A stretch of 45,000 nt of DNA from Halocaridina rubra (taxonomy: Eukaryota; Arthropoda; Malacostraca; Decapoda; Atyidae): NCBI GenBank assembly GCA_037179515.1, contig JAXCGZ010007693.1, forward strand, positions 75,001-120,000, read 5' to 3'. Position numbers and translations under genes: made by a program. Below the pieces are notes generated by a model that saw only the letters and a program-made list of their open reading frames with translations, did no database searches and had not been told where the DNA came from. Below, piece by piece: positions 1 through 20,645 of the stretch. The first letter of the stretch is position 1, and each line of letters opens with the position of its first letter.

Positions 1-850
1 AAATCGGAGTTAAGAGTAGAAGAAAGAGTGATACGAGATTGATTACGAGTAACAGATGAAGGTTGTGAAGAAAAGGCAGAGGAAAAGTGAAGGGTAGAAT
101 CATCAGCAAAGGCATGAAGAAGAGAGGAAGATGGGGATTGTAGAAGATCATTGATGAAGAGAAGGAAGAGAGTAGGTGAAAGAACAGAGCCCTGTGGAAC
201 ACCACTGGACACAGAGAAAGGGCTAGATGTCGCGCCATCAACAACTACAGATATAGAACGGTCAGTAAGAAAACTGGAAATCAGAGAACAGAAAGAAGGG
301 GTAAAGCCATAGGCAGGGAGTTTGGCCAACAGAGCCTTGTGCCAGACTCTGTCAAAAGCCTTAGAGATATCAAGGGCGATGACAAAGGATTCCCCATAGT
401 TCCTCAGAGAAGATGACCATACATGAGTAAGATAGGACAGGAGATCACCAGTGGATCTTGCCTTGCGGAAGCCGTACTGGTGATCGGAGATAAGTGAGTT
501 AGATTCAAGGCGTTTCAAGAAGTGAGCATTGAGCAAAGTTTCGAAAACTTTAGCAATAGAGGAGGTTAGAGCAATAGGTCGGTAGTTAGAAGGAATAGAG
601 CGGTCACCCTTCTTAGGAACAGGTTGAACTGGAGCATGCTTCCAAGATGAAGGATAGATACTGGTTGACAGAATGAGGCGAAAAAGATGGCAAAGCACGG
701 GAGCCAGTTCATCTGCAAACTCCTTAAGGAACCTTGCAGGGATACCATCGGGACCAGATGCCTTGTCTGTCTTTAGTGAGCGAAGAACCTTATGAACTTT
801 GCGTGAAGAAAGGATAAGGGAGGGCATAGGGCTGGAGAGGGGAAAAGACT
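1..850 (-). pseudogene. LINE-A1 reverse transcriptase, open but frameshifted from its endonuclease
   Basis: Translating the reverse complement from about 830 down to 1 gives about 275 codons without a stop. It has the RT series KTDKASGPDGIPARFL, PVPKKGDRS.PSNYRPIAL, YGFRKARSTGDLL, ALDISKAFDRVWH (motif A Asp), [15 protein letters not shown] (motif B) and HAFADDSTLH (motif C with the catalytic Asp pair). The catalytic residues are therefore preserved. The C-terminal part lies left of the window; its homologue is seen in LINE-A3 (11545-12455). Either a recent copy or weak decay would explain the clean frame. Confidence 0.8.
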
Positions 851-2178
851 GAGGAACAGGTGGAATCGTTGATAGAAGAGTTGGCAGAAAAATGAGAGCC
901 AAAGAGAGTGGCTTTGTCAGTGGGAGAGCAAGCTATAGAACCATCAGAACGAATGAGAGGGGGAAAGCTTGAGTTACAGAAGTTTTTGGAGAGGTTTTTG
1001 GCTAAGGACCAGAAGCATTTGTCAGTGGGAGAGGAGTTAAGGTCATCAACTTTCCTTCTTATAAAGGAAGCCTTAGACCTTCGAATCTGAGCTGTACAGC
1101 GATTCCTAGCTATAATAAAAGCAGAGCGAGTTAAATTGGAAGGAGAGACTTGGTAAGATCGGTGAGCCTGAATCCTGGCCTGGATAGCCATGGAGCAGGC
1201 ACGGTCAAACCAAGGTTTAGGGGGAGAGAAAGTTTTTGTAGAAGAGGGGATGTACGCCTCCATTCCCGCGGTCACGATCTCGGCAACTTTTACAGCTACC
1301 CGATCAGGGTTGCAGGACCGAAAGCAGTAGTCATCCCATGGGAAGTCAAAGAGAAAGTTACGCAAATTTTCATATTGGGTTCGCTCGAAGTGCCAAAGAC
1401 GGCGTTGAGTAGGAGGGATTGGTGGTGGGGGAGCGAAAATGGAAGAGACAGAGATCATGGAGTGGTCAGATTTACCAAGAGGGGAAAGCACAGAATAAGA
1501 GTAGTTTGAAGGGTTAGAAGTAAAAAATAGGTCAAGAGTGTTTGCAGCATGTTCGTGACGATCAGGAACGCGGGTAGGATGTTTGATAATTTGCTCCAGA
1601 TCATGAGTAATAGAGAAAGCAAGAGCCTCGCTTTCTCCCACATCAGTGTGAGAAGAATGAAGCCACTCACTGTGGTGTACATTAAAGTCTCCAATGTAGA
1701 GAACTTCGGCATGTGGGTGAGAAGTTAGCAAGGACTCATGGCACGAGGAGAGATATTCAAAGAAAGACACAAACTCGGTGGAGTTTGGAGAACAGTAGCA
1801 GAAGCAAAGGATGATAGTGGTAGTGGAGAGATAGACTTTTAGCCAGAGAACATCAAAGTCAGAAGATTCAAGGTCCATGAGCCTCACAGTAGGAGTGTTA
1901 ATGTTGCAGTAAGCACAGACCCCACCTTTGGAACGAAAACGAGTATACAGATTATAGTGGGAGATTTGGAGAGGGTCAGTGGAAGCATGTATAGACAACT
2001 GGGTTTCAGATAGGAGGAGGAGGTTAGGGAGGAAAGTGCCCAAGTGCTGTTCCACAGACGAAAGATTAGAGTTCAGCCCACGAATGTTTGAATAGTGAAG
2101 AGTGAAAGAAGCAGATCTATTGGGAGGTGCAAGGTTAAGAGCAGAACCATTACTACCACCAGGCGTGTCTGCCCTCAA
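790..2178 (-). pseudogene. LINE-A1 apurinic-like endonuclease (EEP fold) plus linker, frameshifted before the RT
   Basis: The 462-residue frame opens with a start typical of LINE endonucleases: a HYSNIRGLNSN block, then LLLSETQL (catalytic Glu region), YIGDFNVHH (the GDFN Asp/Asn motif), NTLDLFFTSN and SPLGKSDHSMI (the terminal SDH motif). These are the conserved blocks of the endonuclease that nicks the target for target-primed reverse transcription. The rest is a basic linker with PWFDRACS and a Ser/Pro-rich stretch leading to the RT. The frame ends at 790, where the RT continues in another frame, so an indel near 840-860 has split a single ancestral polyprotein. All endonuclease motifs look intact. 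Confidence 0.8.
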
Positions 2179-2522
2179 GCCAATGGTGGAGTCAACACGA
2201 TCCCCGGAGATTCTTCACACCCCACTATGCCTGGTACTGGGGGCCATTAGTTGTGAACCTTCCATAAATAATGACAAAATGTGAGGAAAAAGGAAAGTAA
2301 AAGAGACAGATGTGCAGAATGTTGTGACTTGTCAAATGTAATGGAATAGCAAGAGATGTGTAATGAATATGCCAGAATATTCAGTGTAGATGTAGGCATG
2401 AGGAAAGAACCGTCCTGAAGGAAGACTCAACCTGGAACTGTCTGGACCAGTCCTAGTTGCATCCTAATACCTTCAGTCGTAGTCTTTCAACGGGCAGCTG
2501 GTGCCATGGCCAACCTACTATC

Positions 2523-3160
2523 CATGATGCCATGAAAACTTCCTTTGCTGATGCACTAAAGGGGAATGTGGCAGTAAAAGAGGCTGTAAAGGTTGTGGCA
2601 ATGGAAAACATACAAACAGTTGACTATAAAGAGACAGTAATCGAAAAAATTAAAGACTTTGTGATAGGAAGGGCAAATCCACTGATTAAACAGGCACTTG
2701 ATAAAGAGAAAACAGTGGTAATCTCAGGCATAAGCGAATCCCAGGAGCCAGCATGGCAGGGGAGACTTGAAGAAAATAAAATTAGGGTTGTAGACCTGAT
2801 TAGAAAGCTTGGAGTAGTTTGTGATCCGGAGGATATTGTAAACATTCACCAACTAGACAAATATTCGAGGGAAGGAAAGCAGAGACCAACAAAAGTAACC
2901 TTTGAGAGAGAGGAAACATGTAGAGAAATATTGATGAGAAAAAAAAGTCTAAAAGACCTTCAAGAATTCAAGGAAGTGTTAATTAGATGATACAGAACAC
3001 AGGAAGAGATGGGAAAGATCAAAAACTTGTTGCAAGAGGCAAAAATGTCAAATGAGGAAAGAAATGAAGAAGAGAAGAAAAATTTCCATTTCAGTAGTCT
3101 TCCAGACAAAGGGGAGATAAAGAAGATAATGACAGAAGATCAGGGAATGGGGGCCTCATT
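2523..3160 (+). pseudogene. LINE-B1 ORF1 protein, C-terminal half
   Basis: The frame begins in the conserved KTSFADALKGNVAVKEAVK block and continues into a nucleic-acid-binding-like region with VVISGISES, a long LDKYSREGKQRPTKVTF stretch and a basic C-terminal segment (EEMGKIKNLLQEAK). Its general organisation (coiled coil, then VVI.GI..S, RPTKV.F, R+) resembles ORF1 proteins of L1/L2-type LINEs that bind the element RNA. A TGA stop at 2988-2990 interrupts it; LINE-B4 has CGA at the homologous codon, so a CpG transition probably made the stop. An extra G in the run near 3150 fuses ORF1 and ORF2 into one frame here, whereas two other copies keep them overlapping. Confidence 0.65.
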
Positions 3161-5905
3161 AAGATTGTTATACACAATTGCTGATGGACTGGCTGGTAAG
3201 GCAGTAGAATTAAAAGATAGGATTCACAACAGTAAGGCAGATATAGTAGCAATTACAGAGACTAAATTGAGTGAGGACATAAACAGTGTCACTGTTTTTC
3301 CTAAGGGCTTCAGAATATTAAGGGTTGAAAGATCTGAGAGGACTGGTGGAGGGATAGCACTGCTCATAAGTGAAAGGATTCAAGTTGAAGAAATAAACTT
3401 GGCTATAGAAAGTGAGTTCAAGGAATTTCTTGTTGGTCGCATAAATACTGGATCAGAGAGCATTATAATAACTGTTGTGTATAACCCACCAAGGAACCAA
3501 AATAGGCTAGAAGATTATGAGGAGAGTCATATAGGTACTATTGAAGTCATAAACTCAGTTGTTAACATGGCACGGGAGAGAAAATGTAGGATTTTGATAA
3601 TGGGAGATTTTAATCATAAAGAGACAGATTGGATAAATCTTGACCCACACAGTGGTGAGGACTCATTCGGGGCAAGATTCCTAGATTGTGTACAAGGGAA
3701 TTTCCTACACCAAAATGTAATGGAACCAACGAGGGCCAGGGGTGGGGATGAGCCATCACTACTTGATCTAGTATTCACAGATAACGTGTTGAATATTGAA
3801 AAAATTGTGTATGAACCACAAGTTGGAAAGAGTGACCACTGTGTGTTGTTGATGGGGTATATCACAGGAATATGCTTTTTGCAGTTATTGACTGGAGAAC
3901 CTTATTTTACAACAAATCTGTACAAGAAATGTATGACATCTTTTGTGAGAAATATGTTAAGGTAGTAGATTGCTGCATATTTGTCATCAAAGTAGGTGTA
4001 ATTCATGCCAGAGAGAAATGGTTCAATAATGAGTGTAAAAGAGCTAAGGAGTGGAGAGAGACAAATGCTGGAAAAGGTATAGGAGCAGAAAAAACATAAA
4101 TGCCTGGCAATCCTACCAAAGAGCAAGAAATTATTACCTAAGTAAAAGAACAGAGGCAGAGAGAGACTATGAAAGGGACATCACCAGGAAGGCTAAAGAA
4201 AATTCCAAGCTTTTCCACAGCTTTATCAGAGGAAAACTGAAGGTAAAAGAACAGGTTTTAAGACTTAAGAGAGCGGATGGAAGCATCACTGAGACGGATG
4301 AAGAGATCTGCAAAGAATTGAAGAATGAGTTTCAGTCAGTATTTACAGTAGAAAATACCCCACCCCCTCATATAGAAGCTCAAGGGCCGGTATTAGAGAA
4401 TATCAATCTTTCAGCCACAGAGGTATGCAAAGTGCTGATGAAGTTAGATGTCCATAAAGCTACAGGTCCTGATGATATATCCCCTCATGTACTTATGCAC
4501 AAACTCAATATCAGTGATACTAAGTATCATATTTAAAAAGTCACTGGAGTCATGGGAGATTCCAAGATGCTGGAAACAAGCAAACGTGATACCTATCTTC
4601 AAAAAGGGAAGGAGAGTTAAGGCTCTAAACTATAGACCAGTTTCCTTGATCAGCATAGTTTGCAAAGTTATGGAGAAACTATTAAGGAAACATATCTTTC
4701 TTTACTTGGAATCCTTCAACTTTTTGTCAGTGAGGCAACATGGTTTCAGAGAAGGTAGATCAACAGTAATAAACTTATTAGAATTTTATGATGAGGTAAG
4801 CCGAATCTTACAGGAAAGAGAGGGTTGGGCAGATTGCATATTCCTAGACTTCCAGAAAGCGTTTGACACTGTTCCACATGGGAGACTTATTAGAAAGCTG
4901 CAATCAATGGCTAGAATAGGTGGAAATGTCTTGGAATGGATAAAAACTTACTTAGAAGAAAGGGAACAGAGGGTTAGAGTAAGACACTCAGTGTCTGAAT
5001 GGAGAAGAGTTAGTAGTGGAGTTCCACAGGGTTCAGTTTTAGGGGCACTTTTGTTCCTTGTATATGTAAATGACCTACCAGAGTCTGTAAATTCATTCAT
5101 GAATATGTTTGCAGAGGATGCAAAGATTGTGAAGAAAGTAAGAAACGAGAACAATGGTAGAGAAGTTTAGGAAGATCTAAATAGTCTGCTTGAGTGGTCA
5201 GAAAAGCGGTAACGAAATTCAATACTTCAAAATGTAAGGTAATGAGAATGGGTACAAGTGCAAGAAGGCCCAAGCTTGACTACTCGGTGGTTGGAATACA
5301 ACTTCAAGAGACAGAAAATGAGAGAGATCTAGGAGTAAACATATTGTCAGATTTGTCTCCAGAAATACATATAAATGGCATAGTAAGGGCAGCATATGCT
5401 TCCTTAGCAAATATAAGGGTAGCCTTCAGACACATGGACAAGGAAATGTTCAGAAATATTTATGTAACCTATGTGAGGCCAAAGCTTGCATATTCAGCCC
5501 CCATTTAGAATGCGCACTTGAAAAAGCACATAAATAAACTGGAAAAAGTTCAGAGATAAATCACGAAGCTGGTGCCAGAAATACGTAATCTCAGTTATGA
5601 GGAGAGGCTAAGAGATTTAGACTTACCATCACTCGAAGCTAGGAGAATAGAGGGTGATATGGTGACGGTTTTTAAATTCCTTCATGGTTTCGACAGTGGC
5701 AAGGGATTGATATCTTGATATGGATGGCTCTAGAACTAGAGGTCACAGTTTGAAGCTTCGTAAGAAATCCTCTTTGCTGGATGTAAGGAAGTACATTTTT
5801 AGTGTAAGAGTAGCTGATGATTGGAACTCGCTAAGCGAGGAGGTACTTCACGGTAATTTAATCCATAACTTGAAGGCCAAATATTTTAAGTATCACAGAG
5901 GGTAA
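3160..5905 (+). pseudogene. LINE-B1 ORF2 (endonuclease, reverse transcriptase, C-terminal domain), decayed
   Basis: Recognisable blocks in order are LLYTIADGLAGKA, ADIVAITETKLSE, IMGDFNHKETDW and VGKSDHCVLL (endonuclease), then [59 protein letters not shown] (RT) and the C-terminal RNIYVTYVRPKL and RVADDWNSLSEEV blocks. About 75 nt are missing after 3860, and further frameshifts lie near 3960-4100, 4490 and 5210. In the RT active site the usual FADDA reads FAEDA at about 5107-5121: Asp to Glu at a catalytic position. With the TAG at 5168 this makes the enzyme inactive. Confidence 0.8.
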
Positions 5906-5943
5906 AAATGAAACCAACCGAGAGGCGGGGACTTACGACATTA

Positions 5944-6140
<197 letters not shown>

Positions 6141-6239
6141 CTTCAAGCACTTCGGTCTTCTTTATGGCTTTGTTCAAAATATAGAATTTTTAAAATAATT
6201 TTATTATATCAAGTTCCACTTTCTCTTTTGTCCATTTTA

Positions 6240-6242
<3 letters not shown>

Positions 6243-6325
<83 letters not shown>
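6243..6325 (+). repeat. (AT)n microsatellite
   Basis: Perfect (AT)n of about 41 units, interrupted at its right end by a 44-bp SINE-1 remnant and resuming as (AT)n at 6370. Confidence 0.97.

Positions 6326-7124
<799 letters not shown>

Positions 7125-7209
<85 letters not shown>
7125..7209 (+). repeat. (TC)n microsatellite
   Basis: Perfect (TC)n of about 42 units. The flanking 7210-7497 is non-coding without recognisable features. Confidence 0.97.
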
Positions 7210-7214
<5 letters not shown>

Positions 7215-7495
7215 TTTGGCTAGATAACGCAATGTCTGTCTAGCTTCTGCTTACCTGTGCTAGTGGTAATTTCAAAAAGCGCTTGGGTTGAAGCGCACGC
7301 ACAGACATAAAGCCAATAAGTCTGCGATCTGTTTATCTAGGTGGGAGAATAAGGTAAAGATAGGCAGTCTAGAGAGACTGAAAGCAAGGGAAGAGAGATA
7401 TACAGAGATAAATAGATAGATAGTCAGATGAGTCAATAGATAAATCTACGAAGTTTTCAATGTGTGGAAGATTGAAGAAAAAAAAATAGAAAAAG

Positions 7496-7985
<490 letters not shown>

Positions 7986-8120
7986 TAAGACTTTAAAACA
8001 GAGTCTGGTTCCAAGAATGAATAATTTTTGTACAGAGTAACTGTGTATTTAACATTGAAAAATACTTTCAAATACTGTACTTACATATTTGGCTTCGACG
8101 TACACCCCTTATGATTAAAA

Positions 8121-8266
<146 letters not shown>

Positions 8267-8450
8267 CATAGAAACGGAGAGACAGACGGAGAGACATATG
8301 TACATAAAGAAACAGTTAAGAGATAGAGATAAATTTAGGTAAATAGTTGAACATACAATCTACAAAAATAAAGTAATGAGTGAGTTTGACGTAGTAGTAA
8401 ATCCATATATCACAGAATAGGAAAGATAGACTAACAAGCAATAAGACCTA

Positions 8451-8524
8451 TAGATAGATATATAGATAGATAGTTAGATAGATAGATAGATAGATATATA
8501 GATAGATAGTTAGATAGATAGATA
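8451..8524 (+). repeat. (TAGA)n microsatellite
   Basis: Imperfect tetranucleotide TAGA/TATA repeat. The following 8525-9040 is AT-rich upstream sequence of the IGFBP-domain gene and has no other feature I can support. Confidence 0.9.
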
Positions 8525-9048
8525 AAACACAAACTCCAAAAAGTAATTTGACTGTGGAACTTTGAAGAAGAAATAAAAAAAAAAAAATCTTATACCCGCA
8601 CACACACACTTGCAATATTTTTTTCTTGACTTCACTTCTTGACATTTAAAATGTAGGAAGTCTTTTTTGGAAAGTATAGTAGGAACAAACAAGATTTCAT
8701 ACTTGCCAAAGCTTAGAAAGGGATAAAAGAATGTTTGATATTGAATAATTAATATTATTTCAGTAGGATGATTATTAAAAGAAATTAATATAAGAACAAA
8801 TTGAGATTTAAGTCTTGGAACAGTCAACAAGTAGTCCATATCTCTTAGTTTTCATGTGTCAAGTTTTGATTCAAATTTCATTTCCGTTCTCAAATTCATA
8901 TCTAAATTTTCCAGAAATTCGCGTTATCCTATCGTCCATGACCAAACGTACTTTGTGTTATCCTTGATAACTCCAAAACATCTTTTTTTATTTTATATAT
9001 ATTTTTTTTCCCACCAGATACGAAGAAATTTACCCGCCAAGCGAAGGC

Positions 9049-9086
9049 TATATAAATGGAGGTCTTGTAACCGCCCGCTTCCAGTT
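9049..9086 (+). promoter_or_regulatory. TATA box and initiator-like site of the IGFBP-domain gene
   Basis: TATATAAA lies at 9049-9056. An arthropod initiator-like CCAGTT has its A at 9083, which places the TATAAA (9051) at -32, the canonical spacing. Transcription from 9083 would give a 5'UTR of about 164 nt before the ATG at 9247. The identification rests on motif and spacing only. Confidence 0.5.
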
Positions 9087-9246
9087 CCGAGAGAGACTCT
9101 TTCCAAGGGAGAGAGAGATAGAGACAGAAAGAGCTAGACGGGAGATTTGCCGGGTTGGTCACTTCAGTCCACTGCGCAGATTATCTGTCTGTCCGTCAGC
9201 AGCCGAGAAGTTTTATTACATCACAGTTTTATACACTTAAAAGATC

Positions 9247-16964
<7,718 letters not shown>

Positions 16965-17384
16965 GTAACTAGTTCGAATTTAAGTAGCTCAAACTTGAAT
17001 AATCAAATAATATGACATGTTATATATATTGCTTAATACTTAAGTTTTTAACTGATTTTTGTCTTTATAAATGGTTGAAGAAAAATGTGAACACGAACTA
17101 ATTTATCCATAAAAATAACAGTAAGTTTAACATTGATTTATGAAAATATGAGAAATAAGAGGATATACTGCACACCTTAGAATAAGAATTATAAAAAAAA
17201 TATAAAAATATTATCAGTAACATTACATAGTGCTATTTTTCTTCAATGGAATTTAATTTCAGCTTTTATTTACAGATAATATAGTAAATACCACCCAAGA
17301 TATATTGAAAATTGTTTTAATATGATCAACCTTTGGATTAATTCTTCTGACATATATTATATTAGTTTTCAGTATTCATTACAA
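16965..17384 (+). other. 3' flank of the IGFBP-domain gene
   Basis: AT-rich sequence expected to hold the 3'UTR. There is no perfect AATAAA; TATAAA (about 17065) and AATAAG variants (about 17190) are the only signal-like hexamers, so the polyadenylation site is undecided. Confidence 0.4.
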
Positions 17385-17700
17385 TAAGGCCGAAAGGGAG
17401 ACCCAGACTGGGATAGCTGGAAGGGATGAAAAGAGCATTGGATGCACATGATATGTTAGTGAAGCAAGGAAGAGAGTGAAAGAGGTAACTGCTAGCACAG
17501 TTACCTGTGATGGATGGGTGTGGAGGGTTGCCTTGTGATGAGCCAGTGGGGGCAAACCATTGCGATTGTTGGGCCTCAAAGCAAGAAGATCATTACCTGT
17601 GTGCCCTGTGAATGACCCAAGCAGGGTTGTGGTGGGGGAAATGTGGCAGCCCATTATCCCCAAGGAGCTAAGAGATGAATATGTGCTTTGACTCGGCCAC
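17385..17700 (+). mobile_element. LINE-E 3' fragment
   Basis: A plus-strand frame reads GRPRLG, LEGMKRALDAHDMLVKQGRE and R.K, resembling the last residues of a LINE ORF2 (the usual RGRPRLGWLEG ending). Non-coding sequence follows (GTGGCAGCCCATTA, AAGGAGCTAAGAGATGAATA) of the kind that ends such elements. The parent family is not otherwise present in the window. Confidence 0.5.
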
Positions 17701-17744
17701 TTCCTTTACAAGGAAAATTACGGTCATTGTATGTACATGTATGT

Positions 17745-19515
17745 GTGCCATGAAAAATAAAAGGACGAGAAGGATATTTGGAGGCTGAATGGAGAGGTCC
17801 AGGAAATTATAAAGAAATTTAGAACTGCAAAAAAGAACTGGGATAGGCAGGGTGATGCTGACAGGAAGCTGGAGTATAGAGAGTGGGATGAAAAGTTGGC
17901 AACAAAGGAAGGAGAAAAGGATTTGCACCAATTGGCCACACAGAGAGATCGAATTGGTAAGAATGTACATCAGGTTAGGCTGACAAAAGGATGCTGATGG
18001 AAATGGTCTTAAAAGCAAGGAGAGTGTGTTAAGAAGGTGCAATAAGTATTTTTATAAGCTGCTGAATGGGGATAATGAGAGCGATAGAAAGATGAATTTT
18101 GTTGAGGGAATGGATCACAAAGAGCAGTTGATCAGTGAGGAGGAACTGAGGACGTCTATGAAAAAAATGGAAAGAGGAAAAGTGGTTGGTCAGAGATATT
18201 CCAGTAGAGGCATGAAGATGTTTGGAAGAAATGGCAGTGGGACTTTTAAACAGATTGCTTAACAAAATCTTGAGAGGTGAGAGAATGCCTGGGGTGAGGA
18301 GAAAAAGCATTCTGGTACCAATTTTTGAGAACAAGGGAGATGTACAGAAATGCTACAATTACAAGTCACAGCATGAAGTTATAGCAAAGGGTAGTAGAAG
18401 CTAGACTAAGAAGATCTGTGAGGGTTTGTGAGCAGCAATATTGATTACTAACATGGAAGGAGCGCTATCAGTGCATATTTGATTTGAGAATGCTTATGGT
18501 GATAAATAAAAAGGCAAGGAGGAGTTGCATTATCATTTCGTGGTTTTGGAGAAGTCATTTGACAGGGTGCCGAGAAAGGAGCTATAGTATTGCAAGAATA
18601 AGTCGTGAGTAGTAGAGAAATATGTGAAGGTGGCGTAAGATATATATGTGGGGAGTGAGACAGCAGTATTAACTGATTGATTCAAAGTGGGGGAAGGATT
18701 GTAACAAGGATCGAACGTAAACTTTTTCTTTTTTGAACTATGATGCTTGCAGATAACATCGTGATCTGTAGTGAGAGTAGGGACCAGGTTAAGTCAAGCT
18801 TGGATAGGTGGAAACATGTACTAGAGAGGGGGGGGGATGAAAGTCAGCTTGAGCAAGACAGAATACATGCATGAGCGTAAATGAAAAGGAGGGCAGTGTA
18901 GTAGTGAGGCTGCAATTAACAGAGGTGTTGAAGGTGGATGAGTTTAAATATTTGGGTTCAAGTGTTCAAAGGAGTTGAGAGCGTGGTAGAGAGGTGAAGA
19001 AGAGAGTGCAGGCAGGGCTGAGTGGGTGAGCGATATGTGATAAAAGGGTACCTGAATGAGTAAAAAGTAAAGTTTACTAGACGGTAATAAGACCTGCTAT
19101 GGTGTATGGCTTGGGGACAGTCCTACAGGAGGCAGAGCTGGAGATGGCAGAGCTGAAGATATAGAAAGAGCATATTAGAGGAACAGTGCAAGTAAGACGA
19201 TTTGGAGACTTGGTGATTGTGGCTAAGCTGAGATAGTTTGAATATGTTCTTTGGAGGGATGAAGGTCGCTGATCAGAATCGTTTTCCTCTATTCCTCAGG
19301 CATCCTCGCACCTCCCAAGCAGCAGTCAGGTAGAAGTGGGAGAGATAGGCCAAAGAGGAGGTGTGTCGATGTGGTGAAGGGGGGGGGGGATTAGTGTATT
19401 GTGATGGAGGAAGACTCAAGGGAAAGGGTGATGTGGAAACAATTGACCCAATGTGGCAATTCCTGATGAGAGAAACCAAAAGATTTGATGATGATGACGA
19501 TGTTGATGATAATGA
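17745..19515 (+). mobile_element. LINE-D copy 1 (RTE-like), heavily decayed RT region
   Basis: Fragments in successive frames give RRCNKYFYKLLNGDNE, EEELRTSMKKMERGK (thumb/finger region), GLLNRLLNKILRGERMPGV, RKSILVPIFENKGDVQKC.NY, an EKSFDRVPRKEL block (motif A, about 18555-18590), MMLADNIVICSESRDQV (motif C with ADD changed to ADN, about 18735-18790), LSKTEYM, FKYLGSSVQ and a C-terminal RPKRRCVDVVK-type block. This order is that of RTE-clade LINEs. Many stops and frameshifts show an old copy. It passes into (TTA)n at 19518. Confidence 0.75.
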
Positions 19516-19517
19516 AC

Positions 19518-19583
<66 letters not shown>

Positions 19584-19593
19584 GTTATTGTTA

Positions 19594-19643
<50 letters not shown>

Positions 19644-19644
19644 G
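19518..19644 (+). repeat. (TTA)n microsatellite with TTG interruptions
   Basis: About 42 units on the 5' side of SINE-1. The same motif resumes at 19835 on its 3' side. Confidence 0.95.
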
Positions 19645-19834
19645 TAGTCACCGTGGCTCAAGCGGTAGTGTCCGTGACTCTGAGGCGTCAGGTCAAGGAT
19701 TCGCGCCCCGTCACGGTCTGAGGTTAGCAAGGACATGCACTCAGGGTAATGATTGCATCTGCCAAAACAAGTCCTTTGCAAGAAGGCAACCGTCCTAGCC
19801 CTTGGTTGAAAAAGGAGTCCGTGACGTAAAACCA
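19645..19834 (+). mobile_element. SINE-1 full-length copy (tRNA-derived), inside (TTA)n
   Basis: The head has an A box (GTGGCTCAAGCGGTAGTG) and a B-box-like GGATTCGCGCCCC. The body is CACGGTCTGAGGTTAGC...AAGTCCTTTGCAAGAAGGCA and the tail is TTGAAAAAGGAGTCCGTGAC plus GTAAAACCA, then (ATT)n. The copy at 31998-32200 matches nearly base for base with a better-preserved head. Confidence 0.8.

Positions 19835-19902
<68 letters not shown>
19835..19902 (+). repeat. (ATT)n microsatellite after SINE-1
   Basis: Starts directly at the SINE-1 tail CCAATTATT and has the same motif as the upstream array. Confidence 0.95.
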
Positions 19903-19903
<1 letters not shown>

Positions 19904-19984
19904 TGCATATTGAAACTTAATATTTTGTATAACACTATTTATTCATCAATAATGAGGAAAAATTAAGAAATATATCAACTGAGA

Positions 19985-20645
19985 AGCCCCATTCCCCCTA
20001 GTATAGGGTGGCCGTGCCAAAGAACACTCATTCACCACGATCCAAGACACACTTCAAGTACTCCTCTTAGCTTCCTGGGGATAAACGGGTGACACATTTC
20101 CCCCAGACACACCCAGACAATATATGGTTGATGAGAGCGCTCTCCATCCATTCCCATTAATCACGTTCTTGGTTGGCAGGATCAATGGGAGAGCCTTTGT
20201 TGGTAGATGTGACTTTGAATTAGTTGCTTGTCATGTCTATCTACATTATGCCAGGATGGCAGACCATACAGCCAGTGCTCCTGAGCGTTGGGTTGTGCTA
20301 TGGTACAGTCTTGCATCTAGGGCACTTTTTCTTCTGGGGTGGGGGGAAGAAGAGTACCTCCATGTTCCCCTGCATGTCTTGAAAGTCGACTACATGGGGG
20401 AGACTGGGAGACTGCGAATCCACTCCTCTGTATTGTCGTACTGCTGAGAACCAGAGTGCACGGGGAATTCTGGCAGGAGATCAAACCAGAACCCTAGTGA
20501 TTGAGTCTCTGAATGTTCGTGGTTGTGGTGTAAGTGAAAGTTAAAGAGAGGAGATAGGGAGTATGCTTGCGAAGAGAAGAATGAATGTTATAGTACTAAA
20601 GGAAACTAAACTCAAAGGGAATGATGAGGTGACATCTAAAATACA
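19985..20645 (+). mobile_element. LINE-D 5' fragment (5'UTR and start of endonuclease)
   Basis: The last 120 bases read, in one frame, MLAKRRMNVIVLKETKLKGN, the first endonuclease motif of an RTE-like LINE (ETKL with the catalytic Glu). The 5'UTR-like stretch before it includes CCCCTGCATGTCTTGAAAGT, also present at 31150-31240. The copy breaks off at about 20640. An open frame at 20124-20447 in this block is not conserved coding sequence as far as I can see. Confidence 0.6.

Larger units (their letters stand above)
1..2520 (-). mobile_element. LINE-A copy 1 (Jockey/I-like non-LTR retrotransposon), 3' end outside window
   Basis: On the minus strand this element reads 5'UTR (about 2520-2180), an endonuclease ORF (2178-790) and a reverse-transcriptase frame (about 850-1) that runs off the left window edge. 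The 5' end abuts LINE-B1 at about 2520. The order endonuclease then RT, the absence of LTRs, and several shorter copies sharing the same 3' end elsewhere in the window identify a non-LTR retrotransposon. I see no ORF1 before the endonuclease. Damage is light: one frameshift near 840-860 separates the endonuclease and RT frames. The clade name is tentative. Confidence 0.85.

Noticed and set aside
18026..18404. ORFs of 60-78 codons as small host genes
   Set aside because: They are consecutive fragments of a decayed RTE-like LINE RT in different frames.
20124..20447. 107-codon plus-strand ORF
   Set aside because: It lies in the LINE-D 5'UTR-like block, part of which recurs at 31150-31240. No protein motif is present.
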